From an uncultured Chitinophagaceae bacterium (GTDB taxonomy: Bacteria; Bacteroidota; Bacteroidia; Chitinophagales; Chitinophagaceae), in NCBI GenBank assembly GCA_937919945.1, contig CALESY010000168.1, forward strand, positions 1 to 64,000: 64,000 nt of DNA. Reading direction: 5' to 3'. Under the pieces are notes generated by a model. The model saw only the letters and a list, made by a program, of their open reading frames with translations, searched no databases and was not told where the DNA came from. A program made the translations under genes and the position numbers. The first letter of the stretch is position 1. Every line of letters begins with the position of its first letter. Positions 1 through 7,339 of the stretch are shown here, one piece after another.

Positions 1-225
1 CACCACAAACACAAAAAGAAGAACCCCTGCACCTTCAACGCGAGGAACAGGAACTTGCCTTTCGTCGCTGGCGTTTTTGTTTTTTTTTTTCTGTTTAAAA
101 ACCTGAAAGCAATTCATCAAAAAGATTCACTAAGTGCATTGTATTATTTTGTTGATGTAATTACGTTGCTATTAGTCATCGGTACAATTACAGTTGTGCT
201 TTTTTTAGCAAAAGCTTATGCATGA
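1..225 (+). CDS. 3' end of an unrecognised membrane protein
   Basis: A frame beginning at base 1 is open to a TGA at 223-225. Its last 50 or so residues contain two hydrophobic stretches, one encoded across the T-rich tract and one ending in FLAKAYA, so this is probably the C-terminus of a membrane protein whose start lies before the window. An 11-base T run at 80-90 complicates the reading. Upstream of the run, frame 3 gives a more protein-like charged stretch (containing HLQREEQELAFRRW) that stops at once after the run. A one-base length change in the run, real or a sequencing error, would join that stretch to the frame-1 tail. The family is not recognisable. Confidence 0.4.
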   Translation, partial: HHKHKKKNPCTFNARNRNLPFVAGVFVFFFLFKNLKAIHQKDSLSALYYFVDVITLLLVIGTITVVLFLAKAYA

Positions 226-233
226 TTGCGCAA

Positions 234-262
234 TAAAAAAAGCCACCCGTTAAGGCAGCTTT
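234..262 (-). terminator. Rho-independent terminator of the queD-like/folE operon
   Basis: On the minus strand AAAGCTGCC pairs with GGTGGCTTT (with U-G wobbles) around a six-base loop and is followed by a run of seven T. It sits about 28 bases after the folE stop. Read on the plus strand the stem has two mismatches, so it should act mainly for the minus-strand genes. Confidence 0.75.
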
Positions 263-289
263 ATACTATTTAAAAATCGCAATAAAAAC

Positions 290-895
290 TTAGTGGAGGT
301 CTGCAGCAATAAGCCTTAAAAACTCGCTGCGTGTTTCATTTTTTTCGAACTGCCCGCTGAAGGCCGATGTGGTAGTAGTGCTGTTTTGCTTTTGCACACC
401 ACGCATCATCATACACAGGTGCTTTGCTTCTATCACCACTGCTACGCCAAGCGGGTTCAGTGTTTCCTGTATGGCATCCAGTATCTGGTGGGTAAGGCGT
501 TCTTGCACCTGCATACGGCGAGAGAAACAATCTACCACCCTTGCCAGCTTACTAAGCCCCGTTATATAGCCATTGGGTATGTAGGCTATGTGTGCTTTGC
601 CAAAGAAAGGCAGCATATGGTGTTCGCACATAGAGTAGAGCTCTATGTCTTTTACTATCACCATCTCGCTGTACGATTCATGAAACTTAGCCGTGTTCAG
701 TATGGCTTTGGCATCCATATCATATCCCTGCGTCAGGTATTGCATGGCTTTGGCAACACGCTCGGGTGTTTTTAAAAGCCCTTCGCGCTGCGGGTCTTCA
801 CCCAGTTGAGCTATGGCTGTGCGATAATTCTCTATCAGCTTCGCCGTTACAGCTTCGTCGTAATGTTCTGTTTTTTTGTAAGACACGGTAGTCAA
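290..895 (-). CDS. folE: GTP cyclohydrolase I
   Basis: FolE converts GTP to 7,8-dihydroneopterin triphosphate, the first step of folate and tetrahydropterin synthesis, in the cytoplasm. The 201-residue protein is of normal length for the type I enzyme. The zinc ligands are visible: Cys90 and His93 in SMCEHHMLPFFG and Cys161 in HLCMMMRG. The C-terminal EFLRLI is also typical. It follows the PTPS-like gene by 15 bp on the same strand, so the two form one operon behind the promoter at 1341-1372. Pairing with a PTPS-type enzyme means the product could feed a biopterin-like cofactor or preQ0 as well as folate. Confidence 0.96.
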   Translation of the reverse strand: MTTVSYKKTEHYDEAVTAKLIENYRTAIAQLGEDPQREGLLKTPERVAKAMQYLTQGYDMDAKAILNTAKFHESYSEMVIVKDIELYSMCEHHMLPFFGKAHIAYIPNGYITGLSKLARVVDCFSRRMQVQERLTHQILDAIQETLNPLGVAVVIEAKHLCMMMRGVQKQNSTTTTSAFSGQFEKNETRSEFLRLIAADLH

Positions 896-910
896 TTCAT
901 CAGTTAGTAA

Positions 911-1321
911 TCAACCGAAATACTCTACATAGATGCGAGGTGTTTCCAGCAGTTTGATGCAATGCAATGTTGCGCCATTCTTCTCTATATGGGGTTTCAG
1001 TTCGTCCCAAATAGCTATGGCAAAATTCTCTGCACTGGTAAACTTGCCTTTCATAAAGTCCACATCCATGTTCAGATTTCGGTGGTCTACCCTTTCAACA
1101 ATTACATCCTTAATAAGTTCGCCCAATGTTTTGGCATTGAATATAAAACCTGTATCCGGGTGCGGATTGCCCTTTACAGTTACGTGTAGCTCGTAATTGT
1201 GCCCGTGCCAGTTGGCGTTGGCGCATTTGCCAAACACTTCACGGTTCTGTTCGTCCGTCCAGTGTTCGTTATATAGTCGGTGGGCGGCATTAAAATGCTC
1301 CACACGTGTCAGGTAAACCAT
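911..1321 (-). CDS. 6-pyruvoyl-tetrahydropterin synthase / QueD-family protein
   Basis: This 136-residue T-fold protein acts on the dihydroneopterin triphosphate made by FolE. The zinc ligands are His14, His39 and His41 (WHGHNY), and the catalytic Cys33 lies in GKCANAN. The six-residue spacing between Cys33 and the first His of HGH matches eukaryotic-type PTPS (GKCNNPNGHGH pattern) rather than the four-residue spacing of E. coli QueD. The reaction could therefore be formation of 6-pyruvoyl-tetrahydropterin or of 6-carboxytetrahydropterin for queuosine, and sequence alone does not decide. It is the first gene of the operon with folE and is divergent from mqnB. Confidence 0.88.
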   Translation of the reverse strand: MVYLTRVEHFNAAHRLYNEHWTDEQNREVFGKCANANWHGHNYELHVTVKGNPHPDTGFIFNAKTLGELIKDVIVERVDHRNLNMDVDFMKGKFTSAENFAIAIWDELKPHIEKNGATLHCIKLLETPRIYVEYFG

Positions 1322-1340
1322 TTCAGATAATTATAATGTG

Positions 1341-1372
1341 CAAAATTAGCTTTAGATAACGGTTTGGACAAA
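1341..1372 (-). promoter_or_regulatory. Bacteroidota-type promoter for the queD-like/folE operon
   Basis: On the minus strand a TTTG at 1372-1369 is followed after 20 bp by TAATTTTG at 1348-1341, a full match to the Bacteroidota TTTG/TAnnTTTG consensus. The expected transcript start is about 15 bases before the ATG at 1321. Confidence 0.75.
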
Positions 1373-1389
1373 AAGTAGTTATTTGCAGT

Positions 1390-2058
1390 ATGAATGTATT
1401 GCTGATAGCCGCTACAGAGGCTGAAATAGCCCCATTGGCAACGCTTATAGCCAATAAGCAGGAAGCCGATGGCGTGTATCGTTTTGCTTGGGGTACGCTA
1501 ACCATCAGCATCGCAGGGGTGGGTATGGTGGCTACAGCTTATGCACTCACCGGGCAGTTGTGTCGCAAACCTTATGATTTAGTAATACAAGCCGGTATTG
1601 GCGGGGCATTCAACAGGCTGTTGCAGATAGGGCAGGTAGTGCAGGTAGCAACAGAGCAATGGGGCGATATGGGAGCGCAAGACCACGATGCATATATAGA
1701 TATCTTCTCGCTGGGGTTGATGGATAAAGACAAACACCCCTTTACAAATGGCAGGCTTGTTGCCCCTGAAACTACCATCAGTAAAGCATTGCAGCTACAG
1801 GCTGCGCATGGCATCACGGTGAATACAGTATCGGGTAATGCGCAAACAATAGCAAGGCTGCAAGCAGCATACAGTGCCGATGTGGAAAGTATGGAAGGAG
1901 CAGCCATGCACTATGTATGCCTGATGGAAGGTGTCCCTTTTGTGCAGCTGAGGGCAATATCTAACTATGTAGAGCCGAGGGACAGAGAAAAATGGGAAAT
2001 AACCACAGCCATCAGCAACCTGAACGAAACACTGCTATCGCTTCTCGATGCGATATAG
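1390..2058 (+). CDS. mqnB: Futalosine hydrolase
   Basis: MqnB removes hypoxanthine from futalosine to give dehypoxanthine futalosine in the alternative (futalosine) menaquinone pathway. The 222-residue protein has the nucleoside-phosphorylase-like fold: an N-terminal LLIAATEAEI strand, the glycine-rich AGIGGAF segment near residue 70, the VESMEGAA motif near residue 175 that binds the nucleoside, and the RAISNYVEPRDREKW signature close to the C-terminus that is characteristic of MqnB rather than MTA/SAH nucleosidase. No other mqn genes are in the window, which is common. It is divergent from the queD-like gene; I did not find a clear promoter of its own. A weak hairpin follows the stop but has no T tract. 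Confidence 0.92.
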   Translation: MNVLLIAATEAEIAPLATLIANKQEADGVYRFAWGTLTISIAGVGMVATAYALTGQLCRKPYDLVIQAGIGGAFNRLLQIGQVVQVATEQWGDMGAQDHDAYIDIFSLGLMDKDKHPFTNGRLVAPETTISKALQLQAAHGITVNTVSGNAQTIARLQAAYSADVESMEGAAMHYVCLMEGVPFVQLRAISNYVEPRDREKWEITTAISNLNETLLSLLDAI

Positions 2059-2122
2059 TTACATTAAACAAAAGCGTTATGTTGAAAACGCTCATTCTTA
2101 TCAACAGTACATCAGTGGGGGA

Positions 2123-2153
2123 TTTGGATAGTACGTTATCTTGTATATATTTG
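2123..2153 (+). promoter_or_regulatory. Promoter for the PUR-family gene
   Basis: TTTG at 2123-2126, a 19-bp spacer and TATATTTG at 2146-2153 give an exact Bacteroidota promoter, about 40 bases before the GTG start at 2193. Confidence 0.8.
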
Positions 2154-2192
2154 TCTTCCATTAAAAAACAGGAAAACTAAAATAACAGAACA

Positions 2193-2594
2193 GTGGCGTA
2201 CGAAAACAAAAACTTCGGGGAAAACCGTAACAGTGAGAGCTTATACAGCAAACGTATTAAAGCAGGCAAGCGCAGAACATACTTCTTTGATGTACGTTCT
2301 ACACGTGGCAACGATTATTTCATCACTATTACAGAAAGCAAAAAACGCTTTGACGACAATGGGTACGACAGGCACAAAATGTTTTTGTACAAGGAAGATT
2401 TCAACAAATTCCTGAATGCACTGACAGATACGGTGAACTATGTGAAAACAGACCTGATGCCTGATTTTGACTTTGACGCATACAACCACGACCAGGAAAA
2501 TGAAGAAGGTGCACCGGTAACAGCATCATCTGAAGTGTCTGAGGTTACAGAAACTGTTGATAATAGCAGTGGTGTAGATGAGTGGAAAATGTAA
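2193..2594 (+). CDS. PUR-family (DUF3276) DNA/RNA-binding protein
   Basis: A 133-residue protein of the DUF3276/PUR-alpha-like family, near-universal in Bacteroidota and expected to bind single-stranded DNA or RNA. The PUR-like repeat covers about residues 15-85 (RRTYFFDVRSTRGNDYFITITE, then KMFLYKEDFNKFL). The last 45 residues are an acidic, low-complexity tail ending in DEWKM. The start is GTG at 2193: it is the first start in frame after the promoter at 2123-2153, and the MAYENKNFGENR beginning is usual for the family. The gene stands alone between its own promoter and the terminator at 2622. What it regulates cannot be seen. Confidence 0.85.
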   Translation: MAYENKNFGENRNSESLYSKRIKAGKRRTYFFDVRSTRGNDYFITITESKKRFDDNGYDRHKMFLYKEDFNKFLNALTDTVNYVKTDLMPDFDFDAYNHDQENEEGAPVTASSEVSEVTETVDNSSGVDEWKM

Positions 2595-2621
2595 TGAAAC
2601 AATAACCTACTGATATACACT

Positions 2622-2646
2622 AAGCCGGTAAATAACCGGCTTTTTT
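2622..2646 (+). terminator. Terminator of the PUR-family gene
   Basis: AAGCCGGT at 2622-2629 pairs with ACCGGCTT at 2635-2642 across a five-base loop, followed by a T run to 2646. Confidence 0.85.
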
Positions 2647-2815
2647 ATTGCTCTGTACATGGCAGCAATATCTGCCGGTGATAAATATTCAGCTGGGTTA
2701 TAAAAAATGAGTTAAAAATTATAGGTAAACCGGAAATTTGATTAATTTAACGCTTGCGTAAGCTATAATCAATAAAAATAATATATTTAGGATAGTATTC
2801 TGAAAAATCTGCCGT

Positions 2816-3577
2816 ATGAAAAAAATGCTGTTATTCGCGCTATTGATAGGTATTAAAGCACAGGCACAGGAGTTGGAAGGTGGCGCAGGTGGTGGCTTCA
2901 GCATCAATGGACAGCCAACGGATAATATGGTGTATAAAGGAGACCAGTCGGTAATGAACTACTCTACCAACATGCGTTTGTTATACACTACCAAAAACCT
3001 GTGGCAAATAGGACTTGAAGGCCATATGCACGAATTGTCATCAAAATCATCTAAAAAATATGGTGGTTTTATTAATGGCTACAGGCTGATAGACTCTATC
3101 GGCGGAGATGATAAAAAACTGGTTTATGCCAAAAATGCGGTGAATATTACAGCCGTTATCAATAAGCGTTTCGATTTCAATCAGGGTGCAAGCTATGCAT
3201 ACATAGGTGCGGCTATTGGTGTAGGCTTTGCCAGAAATAACTCTAAAACATATGCTGCCAATGAGTCTTACAACGGGCCTGATGGTGGCCGTGGCCTTAC
3301 GTATGGCGCACAGTTAGGTTATGCTGCCAATGTATCGGGCAACATAGGCATCTATCTGGAAGCTGCTATGAGGTACTATACTTTTGACTATAAAGATGCA
3401 GGTGCACCACAGATATGGGTAAGCCCGCAAGTACTGAAGTACAGCATCATGGCTTTCCCTATCACATTCGGTTTGCGTTACACCTTCTACAAAGTACCGG
3501 GCAGCGCATATGGTACTTACAACAAAGTAAACCGCCGCTACTACGAGAACAAACGCTACAACAGAGGCAAGTACTAA
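2816..3577 (+). CDS. Outer-membrane beta-barrel protein, function unknown
   Basis: A 253-residue protein with an N-terminal signal peptide (MKKMLLFALLIGIKAQA, likely cut after residue 17) and then alternating aromatic/hydrophobic strands (for example YAYIGAAIGVGFA, IGIYLEAAMRYYTF and FPITFGLRYTFYKV) typical of small outer-membrane porin-like barrels. After the last strand there is a tail of about 30 residues rich in Tyr, Arg, Lys and Asn. It is a single gene, ended by the terminator at 3608-3639 that it shares with wza from the other side. A possible -7 element (TATATTTA, 2782-2789) lies upstream but lacks a good -33 partner. Nothing links it firmly to polysaccharide export. Confidence 0.7.
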   Translation: MKKMLLFALLIGIKAQAQELEGGAGGGFSINGQPTDNMVYKGDQSVMNYSTNMRLLYTTKNLWQIGLEGHMHELSSKSSKKYGGFINGYRLIDSIGGDDKKLVYAKNAVNITAVINKRFDFNQGASYAYIGAAIGVGFARNNSKTYAANESYNGPDGGRGLTYGAQLGYAANVSGNIGIYLEAAMRYYTFDYKDAGAPQIWVSPQVLKYSIMAFPITFGLRYTFYKVPGSAYGTYNKVNRRYYENKRYNRGKY

Positions 3578-3607
3578 AACGGGGTTCCAATTACACAACT
3601 TATACAG

Positions 3608-3639
3608 AAAAAGGGTTGCACAACGGCAACCCTTTTTTT
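3608..3639. terminator. Bidirectional terminator between the barrel gene and wza
   Basis: AAAAAGGGTTGC and GCAACCCTTTTT form a perfect 12-bp stem around a six-base loop. T runs exist in both directions, which fits the convergent genes ending at 3577 and 3663. Confidence 0.9.
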
Positions 3640-3662
3640 ATTGAATAGATTGAAAATCTGAA

Positions 3663-4457
3663 TTACTTGGTTTGATTGATGATGGTAAATGTAAGTGCGA
3701 ACAATGAGATAATGGAAGTAGCGATAGTCAGCCACCTGTCGTTTGAGTAATCGGTAGTAGCTACACGGGCTTTAGACTTCAGGGGTTCAACATATATTAC
3801 ATCGCCGCTACGCAAAAAATAGTATGGCGATTTGAATATCTCGGTAGAGTTGAAGTCGAAGCGTACGAACCTTTTTTCGCCATGTTCTTCCCTTATCAGC
3901 ATTACATTGTGGCGTTTGCCGGTAATGCTCATGTCGCCAGCCATAGCAAGTGCGTCTAAAATGCTCGTTTTTTCATCAGCAATATTGTATTTACCCGGCC
4001 TTGAAACATCACCGATGATGTTGATGTAAAAGTTCATCAACCTTACGTTTATTATAGGGTCAACATAATATTTAGACGCTTTTTCTCTGATTGTTTCTTT
4101 TGCCTTAGTTGTTGTTTGTCCTAAAACATTTACCCTACCTACCAGCGGCACTTCAATAATGCCGTTTTTATCAACAGTATATGTGCTGTTTTTTTCATTT
4201 GATATACCGACAGATGTTTCTGCCCCTGTAGGTTTTACATCTATTGTTTGTACAGTAACGTAAAGCTGGTCGTTTACCTGTATTACAGGTTCTACATATG
4301 TGTGTTCTTTTATAGTGTATGAACTATAAAAGCTATCCGGAACATTCTTAAAATATGGTACCTTTTTAGCATTAGAACATGCCTGCAAAGTAACGATTGC
4401 AAATACAGATGATATGATGCTGACATATATGGAGTGAAAGCTTCTCGGTTTTTGCAT
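3663..4457 (-). CDS. wza: Polysaccharide export outer-membrane lipoprotein (Wza/OMA family)
   Basis: Wza-family proteins form the periplasm-spanning export channel for capsular or exopolysaccharide. The 264-residue protein has a lipoprotein signal ending in LQAC (Cys27), a polysaccharide-export (Poly_export) domain at about residues 55-140, one SLBB domain at about 145-230 (INIIGDVSRPGKYN, then LRSGDVIYVEP), and a C-terminal hydrophobic helix at about 242-260. It is shorter than E. coli Wza (about 379 residues), as is usual in Bacteroidota, where the protein pairs with a Wzc-type kinase. Here that partner is divergent on the other side of a 313-bp regulatory gap rather than in the same operon. 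Confidence 0.92.
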   Translation of the reverse strand: MQKPRSFHSIYVSIISSVFAIVTLQACSNAKKVPYFKNVPDSFYSSYTIKEHTYVEPVIQVNDQLYVTVQTIDVKPTGAETSVGISNEKNSTYTVDKNGIIEVPLVGRVNVLGQTTTKAKETIREKASKYYVDPIINVRLMNFYINIIGDVSRPGKYNIADEKTSILDALAMAGDMSITGKRHNVMLIREEHGEKRFVRFDFNSTEIFKSPYYFLRSGDVIYVEPLKSKARVATTDYSNDRWLTIATSIISLFALTFTIINQTK

Positions 4458-4476
4458 GTATTAGTCTATTTTTCAT

Positions 4477-4507
4477 CAAAAGTAGCTTAAAAAAGCAACT
4501 AAGCAAA
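4477..4507 (-). promoter_or_regulatory. Promoter for wza
   Basis: On the minus strand TTTG (4507-4504), 19 bp, then TACTTTTG (4484-4477), an exact consensus match. The predicted transcript start leaves a leader of only about 15 bases before the ATG at 4457. Confidence 0.8.
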
Positions 4508-4647
4508 AGTGCCGGCTAAATGAGTAAAACAGCTTTCCAGCCTGATAAAGATTGTATACCGCAACATGGCAAAAAACACCATGCAAAGCAAGGCTTATTT
4601 ATTATTCACGTAACACAGATATGCTGTGAGGTGTAGGATTTTTAGAG

Positions 4648-4655
4648 TACTTTTG
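4648..4655 (+). promoter_or_regulatory. Candidate -7 element for wzc and the polysaccharide operon
   Basis: TACTTTTG matches TAnnTTTG exactly. The -33 region is weak (TGTG at 4625-4628). If used, the leader before wzc is about 115 bases. It is the only full -7 match found in the gap on this strand. Confidence 0.45.
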
Positions 4656-4770
4656 CCGCTTGAAAACATGCATCGGAAGAGGGTGTAATATGCAATTATT
4701 TATTAAGGTGTAATCCGGTAATAATTGTATGTTAACTCTTTGCCTTTATGTAAAATAATACTGCACTGTA

Positions 4771-7218
4771 ATGGATAACAATTTCTCTGTCAAAAATAAG
4801 CAGGAAGGTGGCGATAATAATACCCTGAATGTGAGGTGGTTGCTCACAACATTGTTGGGTACCTGGCCCTGGTTTGCCGGTAGTATTGCCTTGGCACTGC
4901 TATGTGCTAATCTGTACCTGAGATACAGCACACCTGTATATAAAATGGGTACTGAGATATTGTTGAATGAAACAAGCGGTAAATCGAATAAAGATGAACT
5001 ATTGTTGGAAGGGCTTGGCTTATCTACCAAAAACAATGACATCAACAATGTAATACGCGTTATAAAAAGTAAGCCACTGATGCAGAAAGTGGTAAACATA
5101 CTGGCGCTGAACCTGCAATACTTTGAGTACGGTAATGTAAAAACTACAAAGTTTTATAACGACTGTCCTTTCAGGTTGATGATAGCAGATACGTTATTGC
5201 AAAACTTTGTTGGCAATGTTTCTTACGGCATAGTGTTTAATGCAAATGGCGGCTACGTCATCAGCGAGGGAGATAAAAAATGGAATGGTAAAATTGACAT
5301 GCCATTACAGTTGCCTATTGGCGAGGTAACTATTACAAAAAATGCGGCATCGCCCATAAAGCCAAATGCTAAATACGGAATACATATATTGGATGCATCG
5401 GGCCTGGCAGGTTCTTTGGCAGGCGGTATAGACATACTAAAGCCCGATAAAGGTGCCAGCTACCTGAATATTTATATACTGGATGAAATACCTGCACGTG
5501 GTAAAGATGTGCTGAATGAATTAGTGAAAGTATATGCTACGGCTAATATCGAATCGAGAAACGAAATAGCTATACAGACGGTAGATTTCATCAATGAAAG
5601 GCTGCAGCGCGTAAATGAGGAGCTGACAGGTGTTGAAAAAGATATTGAGTTCTTTGAGAAGAGTAAAAAAATAACCGGTGATGTGGTTGACCAGTCGAAA
5701 GCGCTGATATCTAATACCAACGAAAACTACAAAGAAGTATATGAGAAAGAAGTAGAATTGGAAGTTATTAACGCTATCGAAAAATATGTAAACAGTAGTG
5801 GTAATGACGAGCGGGTAGTACCTGCCGGTTTGCTTTCTGATAACAAAGCTGTAACGAGCATTACGGAGCGGTATAATGACTTGCTGTACAAAAAAGAACA
5901 GCTCTCATTAACAAAAACAGAAACACATCCGGAATATGTGGCTGTAAAAAAACAATTGGAAGCATTACGTACTGACATGTTATCGAGCCTGGCTGCATCT
6001 AAGCGCAGCCTGCAGGTAGTGATAGCAGAATTGAAAAAACAAGGTGGTAGCATTGATGCTCAAATAAGGGAAGTACCTAAAACTAAAAGGATATATCTAG
6101 ACTATTCGAGAAAGCAACACATATACGAAGAGCTGTTTCTTTACTTGCTGAAAAAGAGAGAGGAAACAGAGGTGGCTAAATCATCTACCGTATCGAATGT
6201 ATCGGTTATCAATAGTGCTGAAAGTTTTGGTGAAGTAAAGCCCAACAGGTCGAGAGTAAAGAGCTCTGCTTTATTGATAGGATTTATCATACCAGTGGTG
6301 ATATTGTTGTTGAGGCGTATGCTCAATACACGTATCATTACCAAACAGGATATTCTGAGCAATTCAGAATTGCCTGTAATAGGTGAGATAGGCCATCACG
6401 AAAACGAAGAGGTAGTAGCTGTAAAAAATAACAGCCACTCTGCATTGTCAGAGCAATTCAGGGCATTGCGTACCAACATACAATTTCTGCTGCCCGACAA
6501 AGGTGATAAGGTAATACTGCTTACATCCAGTATGAGTGGTGAGGGTAAATCTTTTATTGCCATCAATCTGGCAAACACCTTTGCTATTTCAGGTAAGAAG
6601 GTAGTGTTGCTTGAGCTTGACCTTAGAAAGCCGAAAATATCTCAGCACTTGGGGTTGAGCAATAAAATAGGCCTTTCGAGCTATGCGGTAGGGCAAAATG
6701 AAATAAAAGACATCATCTTGCCTTCGGGCTTTGAAGATAACCTCTTCGTTATCCCGTCCGGGCCATTGCCACCCAATCCGGCAGAGCTCATTATGCTGCA
6801 AAAGGTAGATGAGTTGTTCGACTATCTGAAACAGAATTTTGATTACATATTGATAGATACGGCACCTGTAGGCCTTGTAACAGATGCCCTGTTGCTAAAC
6901 AGATTTACAAGTACTACACTATACATTATCAGACAAGGGTACACCTTCAGGCAGCAACTGCAAATACCTAATGAACTGCATGATAACAAGAAAATGAACA
7001 GACTGAGTTATGTTATAAATGATGTGGTGTACAGACGCGGTTATGCATACGGTTATGGTTATGGTTACGAGTCTGGCTATGGTTACGGCTATGGTTATGG
7101 CTATGGTTACGGCTACGGAAAATATTCTAACGGATATTTTGAAGAAGACAATAAAAACCAGAACCCTGTGCAAAGAGCCATTAACAGCATCAAGCATCGC
7201 TTAGTAAAGCGCAAGTAA
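4771..7218 (+). CDS. wzc: Wzc-type polysaccharide copolymerase with tyrosine autokinase
   Basis: An 815-residue inner-membrane protein controlling chain length and export with Wza. The N-terminal Wzz domain begins after helix 1 (about residues 32-52). A long periplasmic coiled-coil region follows (about 270-430), then the GNVR-like segment and helix 2 (about 499-514) just after the PNRS motif. The cytoplasmic BY-kinase domain has Walker A (GEGKS 590-594), Walker A' (VVLLELDLRKP 611-621) and Walker B (ILIDTAP 693-699). The C-terminal tail has 15 tyrosines in YG repeats, the autophosphorylation cluster. Kinase and membrane parts are fused as in proteobacterial Wzc rather than split as in Firmicutes. 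It is the first gene of the rightward series. Confidence 0.95.
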   Translation: MDNNFSVKNKQEGGDNNTLNVRWLLTTLLGTWPWFAGSIALALLCANLYLRYSTPVYKMGTEILLNETSGKSNKDELLLEGLGLSTKNNDINNVIRVIKSKPLMQKVVNILALNLQYFEYGNVKTTKFYNDCPFRLMIADTLLQNFVGNVSYGIVFNANGGYVISEGDKKWNGKIDMPLQLPIGEVTITKNAASPIKPNAKYGIHILDASGLAGSLAGGIDILKPDKGASYLNIYILDEIPARGKDVLNELVKVYATANIESRNEIAIQTVDFINERLQRVNEELTGVEKDIEFFEKSKKITGDVVDQSKALISNTNENYKEVYEKEVELEVINAIEKYVNSSGNDERVVPAGLLSDNKAVTSITERYNDLLYKKEQLSLTKTETHPEYVAVKKQLEALRTDMLSSLAASKRSLQVVIAELKKQGGSIDAQIREVPKTKRIYLDYSRKQHIYEELFLYLLKKREETEVAKSSTVSNVSVINSAESFGEVKPNRSRVKSSALLIGFIIPVVILLLRRMLNTRIITKQDILSNSELPVIGEIGHHENEEVVAVKNNSHSALSEQFRALRTNIQFLLPDKGDKVILLTSSMSGEGKSFIAINLANTFAISGKKVVLLELDLRKPKISQHLGLSNKIGLSSYAVGQNEIKDIILPSGFEDNLFVIPSGPLPPNPAELIMLQKVDELFDYLKQNFDYILIDTAPVGLVTDALLLNRFTSTTLYIIRQGYTFRQQLQIPNELHDNKKMNRLSYVINDVVYRRGYAYGYGYGYESGYGYGYGYGYGYGYGKYSNGYFEEDNKNQNPVQRAINSIKHRLVKRK
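7030..7137 (+). repeat. Tyr-Gly codon repeat encoding the Wzc tail
   Basis: Thirty-six codons hold 15 tyrosines, including a run of seven consecutive GY dipeptides and a run of three after AY. Codons alternate GGT/GGC and TAT/TAC, so the DNA is only an imperfect 6-bp repeat, but it could still expand or contract by whole dipeptides. Confidence 0.85.
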
Positions 7219-7339
7219 ATAAGGCGACACCTCGCCTCCCTGTTTACCCGATTTTTATACATACACTGCCGGTTGTTGTAACTGACTGTGGCGAAGCCAT
7301 GAAAAATAGCGACATCTTAATTGTCAAAACATACAAGCC

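Larger units (their letters stand above)
4458..4770. other. Divergent regulatory gap between wza and wzc
   Basis: This 313-bp AT-rich stretch holds no open frame that looks coding. It contains a full consensus promoter reading left to wza and a -7 element reading right to wzc and the polysaccharide genes. I saw no JUMPstart/ops-like element and no obvious invertible repeat pair flanking the promoters. Confidence 0.6.

Noticed and set aside
2073..2092. Small hairpin after mqnB
   Set aside because: The stem is short and no T run follows; evidence for termination is too weak.
7222..7237. AGGCGA-CACC-TCGCCT hairpin after wzc
   Set aside because: It has only a six-base stem and no T tract, so it is not supported as a terminator between wzc and the first asnB.
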